DNA from: Arthrobacter sp. 24S4-2 | Lineage (GTDB): Bacteria > Actinomycetota > Actinomycetes > Actinomycetales > Micrococcaceae | Reading direction: 5' to 3' | Assembly: GCF_005280255.1 (NCBI RefSeq) | Contig: NZ_CP040018.1 | Location: forward strand, 248,001-312,000 | DNA length: 64,000 nucleotides | In this document: positions 35,203 to 43,873 of the stretch, piece by piece | Layout of the letters: each line of letters begins with the position of its first letter | Position numbering within the stretch: position 1 is the stretch's first letter | Notes under the pieces: generated by a model | Databases searched by the model: none | What the model was told of the DNA's origin: nothing | What the model saw: the letters and a program-made list of their open reading frames with translations, nothing else | Position numbers and translations under genes: made by a program

Positions 35203-38200
35203 TTACAACCCCGCGGCGGCCGCTTCCGCTGCAGCCCGGGGCGCTGCTGCCAGAAGTTGAGAATACAACCGTACGTGGTCCTCAACCATGCGCTGGGAAC
35301 TGAACCTTCGTTCGGCCTCGCGCCTGCAGTCGTTACGGTGCAGCCATTGGCAGCCCTGCAATGCCTCTGCCAGCCCGTGGACGCTGTCCGCCAGGAACCC
35401 CGTTTCGCCGTCGGCGATGATCTCCGGCGCGGATCCGCGCCGGCTGGCCACCACCGGGGTTCCTGCAGCCAGCGCCTCGATCATCACCATCCCGAACGGT
35501 TCCGGCCACTGGATGGGGTTCAGCAACGCCACGGACTCACCCAGGAGCTGGTACTTCTCTGCCGTGCACAGCTCGCCAAGGTACTCCACGTCGGGGCCCA
35601 GCAGCGGTTCGATCACGTCGTGGAAGTAGTCCTCCTCGAACGTTTCGCGCATCTTCGCCCCGATCCGCAGCGGGATCCCCGCTTCGCGCGCCACCATGAT
35701 GGCCTGAAGCAGGCCCTTATTCGGGTGCATACGGCCAAGGAAACAGGCTCCGCCGGTAGGCACGGGGCTGTACGGAACAGACCGGACGTCGATGCCGTGG
35801 TGGATGACGGCGGCGATTTTCACGCCCCTCGCAGTGGACGCCTGGTGGTGCGAGATGGCCACGAGCGCCGATTCGCGCTGCATGGCCCGGTAGATCCGGG
35901 TGAGTTCATCGTCGAAGGGCCCGTGCAGTGTGGTGGCGCGCGGAATATTGGGCACTTTGGGCTGGCACAGGGGGCCGAGAAGCGTGTGGTCGTGCACGAC
36001 GTCCACGTCCTCCATGGCTTCGTAGGACCGGAGCACGTGCAGGATCTCCTGCCGTCCGGAATCCATGCTCAGCTCCGAAGCTTCCGAAAGGCCCGGAACC
36101 CTCGGCACGGGACAGGTGCTGTCCCCCGACGCTGCCAGCACGACGTCGTGCCCTGCTTCGGCGAGCCCCACGGCAAGCGTGTGGACCACAGACTCCGTTC
36201 CCCCGTAGCCTGGCGGTGGAACGGGGATCCAAGGTGGTGCCAAAATGCCAATGCGCATTACGCCTCCTACATCAGCCAGCCTTCCGGCCGGGGTCATGGC
36301 GGACCCTGACCAGGTCCGCCAGGGGTCCTGCGTCCCCAGATGCAGTTCAATCGACGGCGGCAGCCCCGTCACGTTTGCGTCATTCCCCGAGACCTCGATG
36401 GTCAGCCGGGACCCGGCCAGGGGCACCTGGTCCTTGCGCAGGTAGCCGAAGCTTTCCGGGAAGGCGGGGCTGAGCCACAGCGCGCCGGTGGAAGCGGAAG
36501 GTTCAAAACGCAGCAACACACGGATGAGGTGGATCGGCGTAGCCGACGCCCAGGCCTGCGGTGAGCAGGACGAGGGGTAGGCCACCGGCGGCCGGTCCGT
36601 TTCGCGGCCAAATCCGCAGAACAGCTCCGGAAGCCTGCCGCCGAAAGCCGCTGCCGCGTCGAAAATCGCCATCGCCACCCGCTGCGCTTCCCCAATGAAC
36701 CCGTATCGCATCAGCCCCGCGGCGATCAGTGCGTTGTCATGGGGCCACACCGAGCCGTTGTGGTAGCTCACAGGGTTGAATGCGCCCATGGTGGAAGCGA
36801 GGGTGCGGACGCCCCAACCCGAGAACATGTCCGGCTCCATGAGGCGTTGGGCCACGAGCGCCGCCTTGTCATCGTCCACAATGCCCGACCACAGGCAATG
36901 GCCCATGTTGGAGGCGCACGCATCGACCGGCCGCTTGTCCTTGTCCAGGGCAACGGCGAAGTAGCCGCGCTGCGGTAGCCAGAACCTGCGGTTGAACTCC
37001 TCCTTGAGCGCGGCAGCCCTGTCACCCCAGGCATGGGCAAGCCCCGTATCGCCGGAGTCCAGTGCCAGCATCGCCCGGGCCAGGTAGGCGCTGTACACGT
37101 ATCCCTGGACCTCGCACAGGGCTATCGGCGGCTCGGCGAGCGTGCCGTCCGCGAAGTTGATGCCGTCGTAGGAGTCTTTCCAGCCCTGGTTGAGGAGCCC
37201 GTGCCGTGTGGCGCGCTCGTATTCCACAAACCCGTCCCCGTCGCGGTCGCCGTGGCGGGTAATCCATTCCAGCGCGCGGTCCGCATGGGGAAGGAGCGCC
37301 TGCACCGCCTGCGGCTCGAGCCCCCACCGGCTGACTTCACCCAGGAGGGTCACGAACAGGGGCGTCGCGTCCGCCGTTCCGTAGTACGTCTTGTCGCCGC
37401 CCAGTGACAGGGCGGCGCTGGATCCGAGGCGCACCTCGTGGAGTATCCGTCCGGGCTGCTCCTCGGTGAGCTCGTTGACCCTTTGCCCCTGGTACTCCGC
37501 GAGCGTCTGCAGCGTGCCCAGGGCGATCGTGGGATCAACCGGGAGTGCCATCAGTGACGTCAGCAGTGAGTCGCGTCCGAACAGTGCCATGAACCAGGGA
37601 GCTCCCGCCGCAATGACGGTGCGGTCCGGATGCGCCGGGTCCGTGATCCGGAGCGCGCCCAGGTCGCGCTGGCTCTGGCGCAGAATTCGTTCGAACACGG
37701 GGTTGTCCATGGTGATTTGCGGTGCCGCCGCCCCCCAGTTCCGGTGGCGCAGCGCAGGCACCGATTCGTGCTGCGGTGTGCTGGCGGAGAACTTGCCTGC
37801 CGGTTCGCTCCCGTCGGAGCTGGGCGTGACCACGATGGTGGCGGTCCAGGACCCCTTCGCGGGGACCGTTACCTTGAACATCACACCGTGGCGGTTGACG
37901 TCCGCTCCCGGCGCCCGGACAGCCACACCCAGTATCCGGCCGTTGTGGCGCCCGCTGATGATCAGCCGGTCACCCTCCGGCCGGTGCGAGGGACGCAGTT
38001 GGCGGGTCTTCCGCCCGGCCTTGACCTCGAACAGGTCCGCGAAGTCCGCCTCCACGGCCAGTTTGATGCTGCAGGGCGCCGGAGAGCTGGAGTAGTTGCG
38101 CACAGTCAGTGTCTCCCGGACGCCGTCGCCCACCTGCCGGTCCCGCTCAATCACCATGGGGCGGTCGGCGGCGCCATCCGGCTGCGGTGCCCGGCCTGTG

Positions 38201-38430
38201 AAGACAGCCCGGTAGGGTTCGGGGTTCACCACAGTCAGTTCCTCGACAAGGTGGTTGTTGACCAGCAGGTTCCAGCGGGAAATGATCCTGGTGTCCTGGT
38301 AGAAGGCGCCGTGCGCCAAGGCAGGGTCCAGGTCCCCGTTAAGGGCTGAAATGAAGAACGACGATCCTTCAACGATGGTGACGGCGTCATGGCCGATGGA
38401 GCCGGCCGTGTCAAGGTTCCAGCCGGTCAT
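35203..38430 (-). CDS. glycogen-debranching-type enzyme fused in frame to a GT4 glycosyltransferase
   Basis: One open frame of 1075 residues. Residues 1-724 form an amylo-alpha-1,6-glucosidase-like protein: an N-terminal GDE_N_bis-type domain (VTIVEGSSFFISALNGDLD, GAFYQDTRIISRWNLLVN) and an (alpha/alpha)6 barrel with PWFMALFGRDSLLTS, LLNQGWKDSYDGI, NPVSYHNGSVWPHDNALIA. Residue 725 (ATG 36258) begins a typical GT4 protein (MRIGILAPPWIPVPPPGYGG; LGRMHPNKGLLQAI; EPFGMVMIEALAAGTPVV with the E-x7-E motif). The codons just before this ATG form a strong Shine-Dalgarno (GTAGGAGGCGTAATG). In relatives these are normally separate neighbours, so the upstream stop codon seems to have been lost. Products could be the fusion, a free 351-residue GT4, or both. 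Confidence 0.88.
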   Translation of the reverse strand: MTGWNLDTAGSIGHDAVTIVEGSSFFISALNGDLDPALAHGAFYQDTRIISRWNLLVNNHLVEELTVVNPEPYRAVFTGRAPQPDGAADRPMVIERDRQVGDGVRETLTVRNYSSSPAPCSIKLAVEADFADLFEVKAGRKTRQLRPSHRPEGDRLIISGRHNGRILGVAVRAPGADVNRHGVMFKVTVPAKGSWTATIVVTPSSDGSEPAGKFSASTPQHESVPALRHRNWGAAAPQITMDNPVFERILRQSQRDLGALRITDPAHPDRTVIAAGAPWFMALFGRDSLLTSLMALPVDPTIALGTLQTLAEYQGQRVNELTEEQPGRILHEVRLGSSAALSLGGDKTYYGTADATPLFVTLLGEVSRWGLEPQAVQALLPHADRALEWITRHGDRDGDGFVEYERATRHGLLNQGWKDSYDGINFADGTLAEPPIALCEVQGYVYSAYLARAMLALDSGDTGLAHAWGDRAAALKEEFNRRFWLPQRGYFAVALDKDKRPVDACASNMGHCLWSGIVDDDKAALVAQRLMEPDMFSGWGVRTLASTMGAFNPVSYHNGSVWPHDNALIAAGLMRYGFIGEAQRVAMAIFDAAAAFGGRLPELFCGFGRETDRPPVAYPSSCSPQAWASATPIHLIRVLLRFEPSASTGALWLSPAFPESFGYLRKDQVPLAGSRLTIEVSGNDANVTGLPPSIELHLGTQDPWRTWSGSAMTPAGRLADVGGVMRIGILAPPWIPVPPPGYGGTESVVHTLAVGLAEAGHDVVLAASGDSTCPVPRVPGLSEASELSMDSGRQEILHVLRSYEAMEDVDVVHDHTLLGPLCQPKVPNIPRATTLHGPFDDELTRIYRAMQRESALVAISHHQASTARGVKIAAVIHHGIDVRSVPYSPVPTGGACFLGRMHPNKGLLQAIMVAREAGIPLRIGAKMRETFEEDYFHDVIEPLLGPDVEYLGELCTAEKYQLLGESVALLNPIQWPEPFGMVMIEALAAGTPVVASRRGSAPEIIADGETGFLADSVHGLAEALQGCQWLHRNDCRREAERRFSSQRMVEDHVRLYSQLLAAAPRAAAEAAAAGL

Positions 38431-38653
38431 GGCCCGGGCCAGGGAGTGCGCAGCACGGCTGAGGGCATCGGACGTGGTGCCGGGCGTCGAAAGCTCATGA
38501 ATTCACTCCGGACTGAGGATTCAAAGGCTGACTGCTTAGCCACCCACATTCTAGAATTCCGCGCGGCCCCCCACAAGATTCTTTGGACCCTAGTGAAGCC
38601 CGGAACGCCAGGCAGCCCGGCGCCGCCTCAAGGGAGGGGTGCGCGGGCAAAAA
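38431..38653. other. promoter region of the debranching/GT4 gene
   Basis: No gene is seen. The segment is relatively AT-rich near 38540-38590 (CTAGAATTC, AAGATTCTTTGG) and should contain the promoter of the minus-strand debranching/GT4 gene. Confidence 0.4.
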
Positions 38654-38692
38654 GGCCGACCCGGCCGGACCAGTAGTCCGGCCGGGTAGGCC
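38654..38692 (-). terminator. rho-independent terminator of the YtxH-like gene
   Basis: CCCGGCCGGAC (38660-38670) pairs with GTCCGGCCGGG (38676-38686) around CAGTA, with outer GGCC pairs. On the minus strand it is followed by TTTTTGCC, giving the classical hairpin plus U-tract just after the stop of the gene at 38710-39210. Confidence 0.85.
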
Positions 38693-38709
38693 CCGAATGT
38701 TGGTAAGTC

Positions 38710-39210
38710 CTAGGTCCGGTCAGGGTTCGTGTTGGTGGCGGCGCCGTCGGGCGTGGCGCCGCCTTCGTCGGACCAGTCCTGGCCGGTTGCGTCGTTCAGT
38801 GCCGGATCGCTGCTGACGTCCGGCGTGCCGGCGTCGGAGGTGCCCAGGTTGACGGTTTCCGGATAAGTGCTGTGCGAAGGGACGTAGTCGCCCGCTGGCA
38901 GCTCGCCCTCAGCCGAGGGAACTCCGGCTTTGGCATGGCCGTCCTTGGCGCTCGCCGGCGAATTGTCGCGGTGCATTGCGGAGCTGATGACTGTACCCGC
39001 CCTTCGGGCCGCCTCAGTCAGCTGGTCCGTAACCTCGGGTGCCTTGTCTTTGACCGCCTCGGTTGCAGCGGCCACTTTGTCCTGGACCGGCTTGCTGTCC
39101 CAGATCCCGGCTGCCCGGGCCTTGATTTTTTCGTAGGCGGCGCGGCCGGACCTGGAGCCCAGAAGAAATCCTGCTGCCAATCCTGTACCAAAAAGAAGTT
39201 TTGCTTTCAT
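38710..39210 (-). CDS. YtxH-like membrane-anchored stress protein
   Basis: A 166-residue protein with one short N-terminal membrane segment (AKLLFGTGLAAGFLLGS) followed by GRAAYEKIKARA, the pattern of YtxH general-stress proteins. A helical, Ala/Lys-rich middle (KVAAATEAVKDKAPEVTDQLTEAARRAG) resembles late-embryogenesis-like sequences, and the last 80 residues are acidic and disordered (Asp/Ser/Thr/Pro-rich). AGGAG precedes ATG 39210 and a good terminator follows. Probably a desiccation or envelope-stress factor, by family only. Confidence 0.8.
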   Translation of the reverse strand: MKAKLLFGTGLAAGFLLGSRSGRAAYEKIKARAAGIWDSKPVQDKVAAATEAVKDKAPEVTDQLTEAARRAGTVISSAMHRDNSPASAKDGHAKAGVPSAEGELPAGDYVPSHSTYPETVNLGTSDAGTPDVSSDPALNDATGQDWSDEGGATPDGAATNTNPDRT

Positions 39211-39297
39211 GCTGTACTCCTGCTCCGTGAGAAGGTGCCGTACTTGGGCCGGCCCGCTGGAGGGGCTGACCCTGGACCAATGAGGCCGTGAAAGGAA

Positions 39298-39330
39298 AAA
39301 CGGCCCCAGGAAAAAATCCCGGGGCCGTTT
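39298..39330 (-). terminator. rho-independent terminator of the GlsB/YeaQ gene
   Basis: AAACGGCCCC (39298-39307) pairs with GGGGCCGTTT (39321-39330). On the minus strand the stem ends in a T-run (GTTTTTCC), 19 bp after the stop at 39349. Confidence 0.85.
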
Positions 39331-39348
39331 CTCAGGCCAGGCTCCGCT

Positions 39349-39612
39349 TTAGCGGGCTGTGCGCTTGGTGATCATGCCATAAACAAGCAGGACGATGATC
39401 GCACCGCCAATGGCCAGGAGCCATGTGGACAGCGAGAAGAACTCGTTGATGCCTACGCCGAAGAGCGCGCCGCCAATGAATCCGCCCAAGAGTGCGCCGA
39501 CAACACCGAGCAGCAGCGTAATGAAAATGCCGCCGCCCTGCCGGCCGGGGAGGATTGCCTTAGCGATTGCTCCGGCGATGAGGCCCAGAATCAGAAATGC
39601 GAAAAAACCCAT
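39349..39612 (-). CDS. GlsB/YeaQ/YmgE family stress-response membrane protein
   Basis: An 87-residue protein with three hydrophobic helices and the Gly-rich signature of the transglycosylase-associated protein family: FLILGLIAGAIAKAILPGRQGGG, TLLLGVVGALLGGFIGGALFG, and a final WLLAIGGAIIVLLVYGMI segment. AAGGAACAATAAA precedes ATG 39612. A perfect AT-rich inverted repeat about 65-90 bp upstream suggests repressor control. Family members are induced by envelope and acid stress. Confidence 0.92.
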   Translation of the reverse strand: MGFFAFLILGLIAGAIAKAILPGRQGGGIFITLLLGVVGALLGGFIGGALFGVGINEFFSLSTWLLAIGGAIIVLLVYGMITKRTAR

Positions 39613-39677
39613 TTTATTGTTCCTTCTTCTTTCTTTGAGGAGGTGCCCGGATCCCGGGCACGCTTCATCCTTCTACC

Positions 39678-39701
39678 TAATACTAATCATGCTTAGTATT
39701 A
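39678..39701. promoter_or_regulatory. perfect 9-bp inverted repeat upstream of the GlsB/YeaQ gene
   Basis: TAATACTAA (39678-39686) and TTAGTATTA (39693-39701) are perfectly inverted with a 6-bp spacer. In this GC-rich genome an AT-only palindrome stands out. The arms contain TAnnnT hexamers (for example TAGTAT on the minus strand), so the element may overlap a -10 box and act as a MarR/TetR-type operator. Confidence 0.65.
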
Positions 39702-39746
39702 ATCTTCCAGTCGGCGGAGCTGTGAACTTCGTTGGGGCGCCGACCG

Positions 39747-40577
39747 TCAGTGGCCTTGGACGTCAGAATTAACTCCGGTCTCGTCACCTCCATCCAAGGT
39801 GGCGATGGCTGTTATGTCGTCTGTGTCCAAGGCAAAGCCGAAGATGCCCAGGTTCTCTTTCATGCGTTGTGGATTGGCCGACTTGGGGATGGCGACGAGG
39901 CCCTGCTCGACATGCCAGCGGAGCACGATCTGGCCAGGCGTCTTGGCATGTTTTTGGGCGATTCTTCCCAGTACTGGGGCGTTCAGGAGGTCACTGCCTG
40001 CACCCAGCGGGCTGTACGACTCCGTGACGATTCCGAGCTGCCGGTTGTAGGCAATATCCACTATCCGGGTGATGGCCGGGCTGACCTGAATCTGGTTCAC
40101 GGCAGGTACAACATCGCAGGCGGCGAGGAGCCGTTCCAGGTGCGCCGGCTTGAAGTTGGAGACGCCGATCGACCGGGCTTTGCCCTCGGCCTGCAGCCGT
40201 TCAAAAGTCTTCCAGGTTGAGATGAATTCATCGCGCCGGGGGAGCGGCCAGTGGATCAAGAGCAGGTCCACGTAGTCCAGCCCGAGGCGCCTGAGTGAGC
40301 CGTCAAGTCCGGCAACAGCCCTGTCGTTGCCTTGGAATTCGCCGTCCAGTTTGGTGGTGATGAACAGTTCCGACCGCTCCAGGCCGCTGGCGCGGACTCC
40401 GTCTCCCACGCCCGCTTCGTTTCCGTATTTCACCGCGGTGTCGATGTGGCGGTACCCGGCTTCCACTGCATCCACGACGGCGGCAGCCACCTGTTTGTCG
40501 TCCAGCGGCCAGGTGCCCAGTCCGATCTGGGGAATCCGGTGTCCGTCATTGAGCTCAATCACAGGTGAAAGTGCCAT
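39747..40577 (-). CDS. aldo/keto reductase (AKR5-like)
   Basis: A 276-residue NADPH-dependent (alpha/beta)8 reductase. The catalytic tetrad is visible: Asp in YRHIDTA, Tyr in VKYGNE, Lys in FITTKLDG, His in LLLIHWP; IPKSANPQRMKEN is the NADPH-binding stretch. Family AKR5 enzymes reduce 2,5-diketo-gluconate and methylglyoxal-like carbonyls. I prefer ATG 40577 (MALSPVIELNDG), behind GGAAAGACTTCTGCC; an ATG six codons earlier is also possible. It is the fourth reductase gene in a row but is separated from the others by the minisatellite. Confidence 0.92.
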   Translation of the reverse strand: MALSPVIELNDGHRIPQIGLGTWPLDDKQVAAAVVDAVEAGYRHIDTAVKYGNEAGVGDGVRASGLERSELFITTKLDGEFQGNDRAVAGLDGSLRRLGLDYVDLLLIHWPLPRRDEFISTWKTFERLQAEGKARSIGVSNFKPAHLERLLAACDVVPAVNQIQVSPAITRIVDIAYNRQLGIVTESYSPLGAGSDLLNAPVLGRIAQKHAKTPGQIVLRWHVEQGLVAIPKSANPQRMKENLGIFGFALDTDDITAIATLDGGDETGVNSDVQGH

Positions 40578-40670
40578 GGCAGAAGTCTTTCCCATCTGAG
40601 TCGGTTTGCCCAGACGTTCAAGGGCAAAGTCTTCCAACGATTCCGTTGTGGCACGGCCTCCCTTCTTGCC

Positions 40671-40820
40671 CGCCGGCGCCTACGGCCCGCGCGCCCAACC
40701 CGCCGGCGCCTACGGCCCGCGCGCCCAACCCGCCGGCGCCTACGGCCGGCGCGCCCAACCCGCCGGCGCCTACGGCCCGCGCGCCCAACCCGCCGGCGCC
40801 TATGGCCGGCGCGCCCAACC
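40671..40820. repeat. 30-bp minisatellite, five tandem units
   Basis: Five head-to-tail units of 30 bp (CGCCGGCGCC, TACGGCCCGC, GCGCCCAACC in order) run from 40671 to 40820. Units 1, 2 and 4 are identical; units 3 and 5 have GGCCGGC in place of GGCCCGC and unit 5 has TATGG for TACGG. The last unit codes the C-terminus and stop of the minus-strand reductase, and, since 30 is a multiple of 3, every unit carries an in-frame TAG. Confidence 0.95.
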
Positions 40821-41816
40821 GGCCAGCCGGTCGCTGAGGTCCATGAAGCCGGCGTCGATCTTCTGCAGCGCCGGGTGGGCATCGTGCCAGCGGACAATCT
40901 CCCGGGCCCCTTCCGCGAACGGGATGGAGCACTGGAACGACGGCACCAGCGACTTGATTTTTGAGTTGTCGAACACCACGGAGTGCGCCCTGTCCCCGAG
41001 CAGCCACGGGCCCCGTTCGGGGTCGTGGGTGGCAATGGTTTCCGAGGCAACGTGCACCAGTTCCGGTTGGGCGACCCCTGCTGCCCGGGCAAACAGCCGG
41101 TACACCTGGTCCCACGGAAGGAACTCGTCGGAGGTGATGGTGTAGCTCTCGCCCACCGACTGCGGCCGGCCCAGCAAGCCCACGAAAGCCTTGGCGAAGT
41201 CCCGGCTGTGCGTCAGCGTCCACAGCGATGTGCCGTCCCCGTGGACCAGCACTGGCAGTCCCTGCCGCATGCGGTGGATGTCCGTCCAGCCGCCCAGCAG
41301 GGCAATCCTGGTGCGGTCGTAAGTGTGCGAGGGGCGGACCACGGTTACCGGGAATCCGTCGTCGCGGTAGGCCCGCATCAGCAGGTCTTCGCAGGCGATC
41401 TTGTCCCGCGAGTACTGCCAGAAGGGATTCCGCAGCGGCGTCGATTCCAGGATGGGCAGCCGTGCGGGCGGTTTCTGGTACGCGGAGGCTGAACTGACAA
41501 ACACGTACTGTGCGGTGCGGCCCGAGAACTGCCCGACGGCCGCCGCGGCGTGTTCCGGTGTGAAGGAAATGAAGTCCGCCACGGCGTCGAACTCGCGTTC
41601 GCCCAGGGCCCCGCGCACGGCGGCGGCGTCCCGGATGTCCGCGTTGATCACTTCGGCGCCTTCCGGAGCCGGCCGGTCCGTGGATTTCCCGCGGTTCAGG
41701 ATGGTGAGCCGGTGGCCCAGCGCGACGGCGAGGTCCGCCGCCGCCGCGCTGATCACGCCGGTCCCGCCGATGAACAGGATGTCCGACGGCGCCGCCACCT
41801 TTTGCGGAAAACTCAC
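40800..41816 (-). CDS. NAD-dependent epimerase/dehydratase family reductase
   Basis: A 338-residue extended-SDR protein. The nucleotide motif is ILFIGGTGVISAAAADLA at the N-terminus; an SSASAYQK segment holds the catalytic Ser and Tyr region and YSRDKIACE the Lys. Later VVRPSHTYDRTRI and LTHSRDFAKAFVGLLG are typical of the isoflavone-reductase/mRNA-binding branch. GTG start at 41816 overlaps the stop of the upstream reductase (GTGA). The last residues (GWARRP) and stop lie in the first unit of the 30-bp minisatellite, so its 3' end has been remodelled by repeat expansion. Confidence 0.9.
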   Translation of the reverse strand: MSFPQKVAAPSDILFIGGTGVISAAAADLAVALGHRLTILNRGKSTDRPAPEGAEVINADIRDAAAVRGALGEREFDAVADFISFTPEHAAAAVGQFSGRTAQYVFVSSASAYQKPPARLPILESTPLRNPFWQYSRDKIACEDLLMRAYRDDGFPVTVVRPSHTYDRTRIALLGGWTDIHRMRQGLPVLVHGDGTSLWTLTHSRDFAKAFVGLLGRPQSVGESYTITSDEFLPWDQVYRLFARAAGVAQPELVHVASETIATHDPERGPWLLGDRAHSVVFDNSKIKSLVPSFQCSIPFAEGAREIVRWHDAHPALQKIDAGFMDLSDRLAGWARRP

Positions 41817-42784
41817 CAGGCGTAGTCTTCCGGGGCGGTGCGGTGGCCGGGGAAGATGTCATCGAGCCGCTTGAGCGCGTCGGCGTCGAGCGTTACCTCC
41901 AGTGCCCGGATGCCGGCGTCGAGCTGTTCCTGCGTTCTCGGACCGACGATCGGTGCGGTGACCGCGGGCTGGTGCAGCAGCCAGGCGAGGGCGACATCCC
42001 CGGGTTCGTGGCCGAGGTCATCGGCCAGGTCCTCGTACTGGCGGATCTGTTCGTGGTGCTTCTTCAGCGTCTCGGCCGCCCGTCCTTCGGTGCGGCGGAC
42101 GCCGTTGCGCTCCTTCTTGAGCACGCCGCCCAGCAGGCCGCCGTGCAGCGGCGACCAGGGGATCAGCCCCAGCCCGTACTGCTGTGCGGCCGGGATGACT
42201 TCCAGCTCCACATTGCGCGTGAGGAGGTTGTAGATGGACTGCTCGCTGACCAGGCCGTTGAAGTGACGGCGCGAGGCCGCTTCCTGGGCCTGGGCGATGT
42301 GCCAGCCGGCAAAGTTGCTGCTGCCGGCGTAGAGGATCTTGCCCTGCTGGACGGCCACCTCCATTGCCTGCCAGATTTCGTCCCACGGGGTGTTCCGGTC
42401 GATGTGGTGGAACTGGTAGACGTCGATGTAGTCCGTCTGCAGCCGCTTCAGGCTCGCATCCAGGGCACGCCGGATGTTCAGCGCGGACAGTTTGGATTCG
42501 TTGGGCCGGTCCGTCATGGTGCCGTAGAGCTTGGTGGCAAGTACGGTGCGTTCGCGGCGCTCGCCGCCCTGGGCGAACCAGCGGCCAATGATTTCCTCGG
42601 TCCAGCCGTGGCGGCCCGAGCCGCCGTACACGTTGGCGGTGTCGAAGAAGTTGATGCCGGACTCCAGCGCGGAATCCATGATGGAATGCGCGGCGGCTTC
42701 CTCGGTCTGCGGGCCGAAGTTCATGGTGCCCAGGCACAGGCGGGAGACTTTCAGGCCGGAACGGCCCAGTTGGGTGTACTGCAT
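41813..42784 (-). CDS. aldo/keto reductase (YghZ/potassium-channel-beta-like)
   Basis: A 323-residue reductase. MQYTQLGRSGLKVSRLCLGTMNFG opens the barrel; catalytic Asp in INFFDTANVYGG, with Tyr in the same segment, Lys in VLATKLYG, His in YQFHHIDRNTPWDEI. The C-terminal cofactor region reads APIVGPRTQEQLDAGIRAL. Usual substrates are small aldehydes such as methylglyoxal or lactaldehyde. ATG 42784 is preferred over an extension to 42901 that is not family-like. It is 67 bp after the next reductase gene and overlaps the epimerase gene, so three genes form one operon. Confidence 0.92.
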   Translation of the reverse strand: MQYTQLGRSGLKVSRLCLGTMNFGPQTEEAAAHSIMDSALESGINFFDTANVYGGSGRHGWTEEIIGRWFAQGGERRERTVLATKLYGTMTDRPNESKLSALNIRRALDASLKRLQTDYIDVYQFHHIDRNTPWDEIWQAMEVAVQQGKILYAGSSNFAGWHIAQAQEAASRRHFNGLVSEQSIYNLLTRNVELEVIPAAQQYGLGLIPWSPLHGGLLGGVLKKERNGVRRTEGRAAETLKKHHEQIRQYEDLADDLGHEPGDVALAWLLHQPAVTAPIVGPRTQEQLDAGIRALEVTLDADALKRLDDIFPGHRTAPEDYAW

Positions 42785-42851
42785 GCTGAGGGATCCTTTG
42801 GTTATTGAGGTTTTTAGTTTTGGTGCAGTGACGCGGCTGGCCGCTTGGCAG

Positions 42852-43697
42852 CTACATCTGGCTGAAGGCCGCGACCGCGGGGTCGGCGCCCGCGCGGGCA
42901 CCGGACTCGAGGGCGGTGATTTCGGTGAGTTCGGCGGGGGAAAGCCCGACGGCGACGGCCCCCAGGTTCTCCCGCATCCGCTTCGAGTCGGCTGACTTGG
43001 GGATGACGATGGTGCCCTGGGCGAGGTGCCAGGCGAGCACGACCTGGGCCGGCGTGGCGCCGTATTTGGCGGCCAGGGCTTTCACCGCGGCGGCATTCAG
43101 GTCTGCTCCCTGGCCGAGCGGGCTGTAGGCCTCCACGGCAATGCCTAGGTCCCGGCACTTGGCTGCCAGTTCCTGCTGCTGGAACGTGGGGTGGATTTCG
43201 AACTGGTTTACGGCAGGGACCACCTCCGCTTCCGGGAGGAGCGTGTCCAGGTGCTCCGGCAGGAAGTTGGAGACGCCGATGGCCCGGACCTGGCTGTTTG
43301 CGTACAGCTTCTCCATCGCCTTCCAGGCTTCGGTGAACAGCCCCTGCGACGGCACCGGCCAGTGGATCAGATAGAGGTCCACGAACTCGACGCCGAGCGC
43401 CTTGCGACTGTTCTGGAAGGCCTCGTGGGCAGTGCCCTGTTCGCCGTTGCGCAGCTTGGTGGTGATGAAGATTTCCTCGCGCGGAATACCCGATGCGGCG
43501 ATGGCGGCACCGACGCCGGCCTCGTTGCGGTAGGCCGCGGCGGTGTCTATGTGGCGGTAGCCTGCCTCGAGCGCGTCTTCGACGATGCGCTGCGTTTCTT
43601 CCGGCGGCACCTGGAACACTCCGAAGCCGAGCTGCGGGATCTGAACGCCGTTGTTGAGGGTCAGTTGCGGGATGGTGGTTTCATGCGTCTGGGACAT
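42852..43697 (-). CDS. aldo/keto reductase (AKR5-like), first gene of the reductase operon
   Basis: A 281-residue NADPH-dependent reductase: Asp in YRHIDTAAAYRNE (with Tyr), Lys in FITTKLRNG, His in LYLIHWPVP, and IPKSADSKRMRENLG for cofactor binding. It is 40-50 percent like the gene at 39747 by eye (same VPAVNQ, EAYSPLG and TP-QVVL blocks), so they are paralogues. ATG 43697 chosen since homologues begin MSQTHETTIPQLTLNNG. Divergent from the MmyB-type regulator; a perfect palindrome sits between them. Confidence 0.92.
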   Translation of the reverse strand: MSQTHETTIPQLTLNNGVQIPQLGFGVFQVPPEETQRIVEDALEAGYRHIDTAAAYRNEAGVGAAIAASGIPREEIFITTKLRNGEQGTAHEAFQNSRKALGVEFVDLYLIHWPVPSQGLFTEAWKAMEKLYANSQVRAIGVSNFLPEHLDTLLPEAEVVPAVNQFEIHPTFQQQELAAKCRDLGIAVEAYSPLGQGADLNAAAVKALAAKYGATPAQVVLAWHLAQGTIVIPKSADSKRMRENLGAVAVGLSPAELTEITALESGARAGADPAVAAFSQM

Positions 43698-43873
43698 CGT
43701 CGATTCTTCCGGTGGTAGGGCTGGATTCCGGCGCCAGGACACTGGCAAGGCACTTGCAAGGCGCTGCCAAGGAGCGGGCAGGGCTCGCGGGAAACCGCTT
43801 TCGTGCTGGCTATGCATTGAGCCTATGCACATTGTGATGCTGTGTCAGTAGGGGTGCCTATTCCTGTTTTTCC

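Noticed and set aside
40671..40820. CRISPR array
   Set aside because: The units are contiguous 30-bp repeats without unique spacers and no cas genes are nearby; this is a minisatellite.
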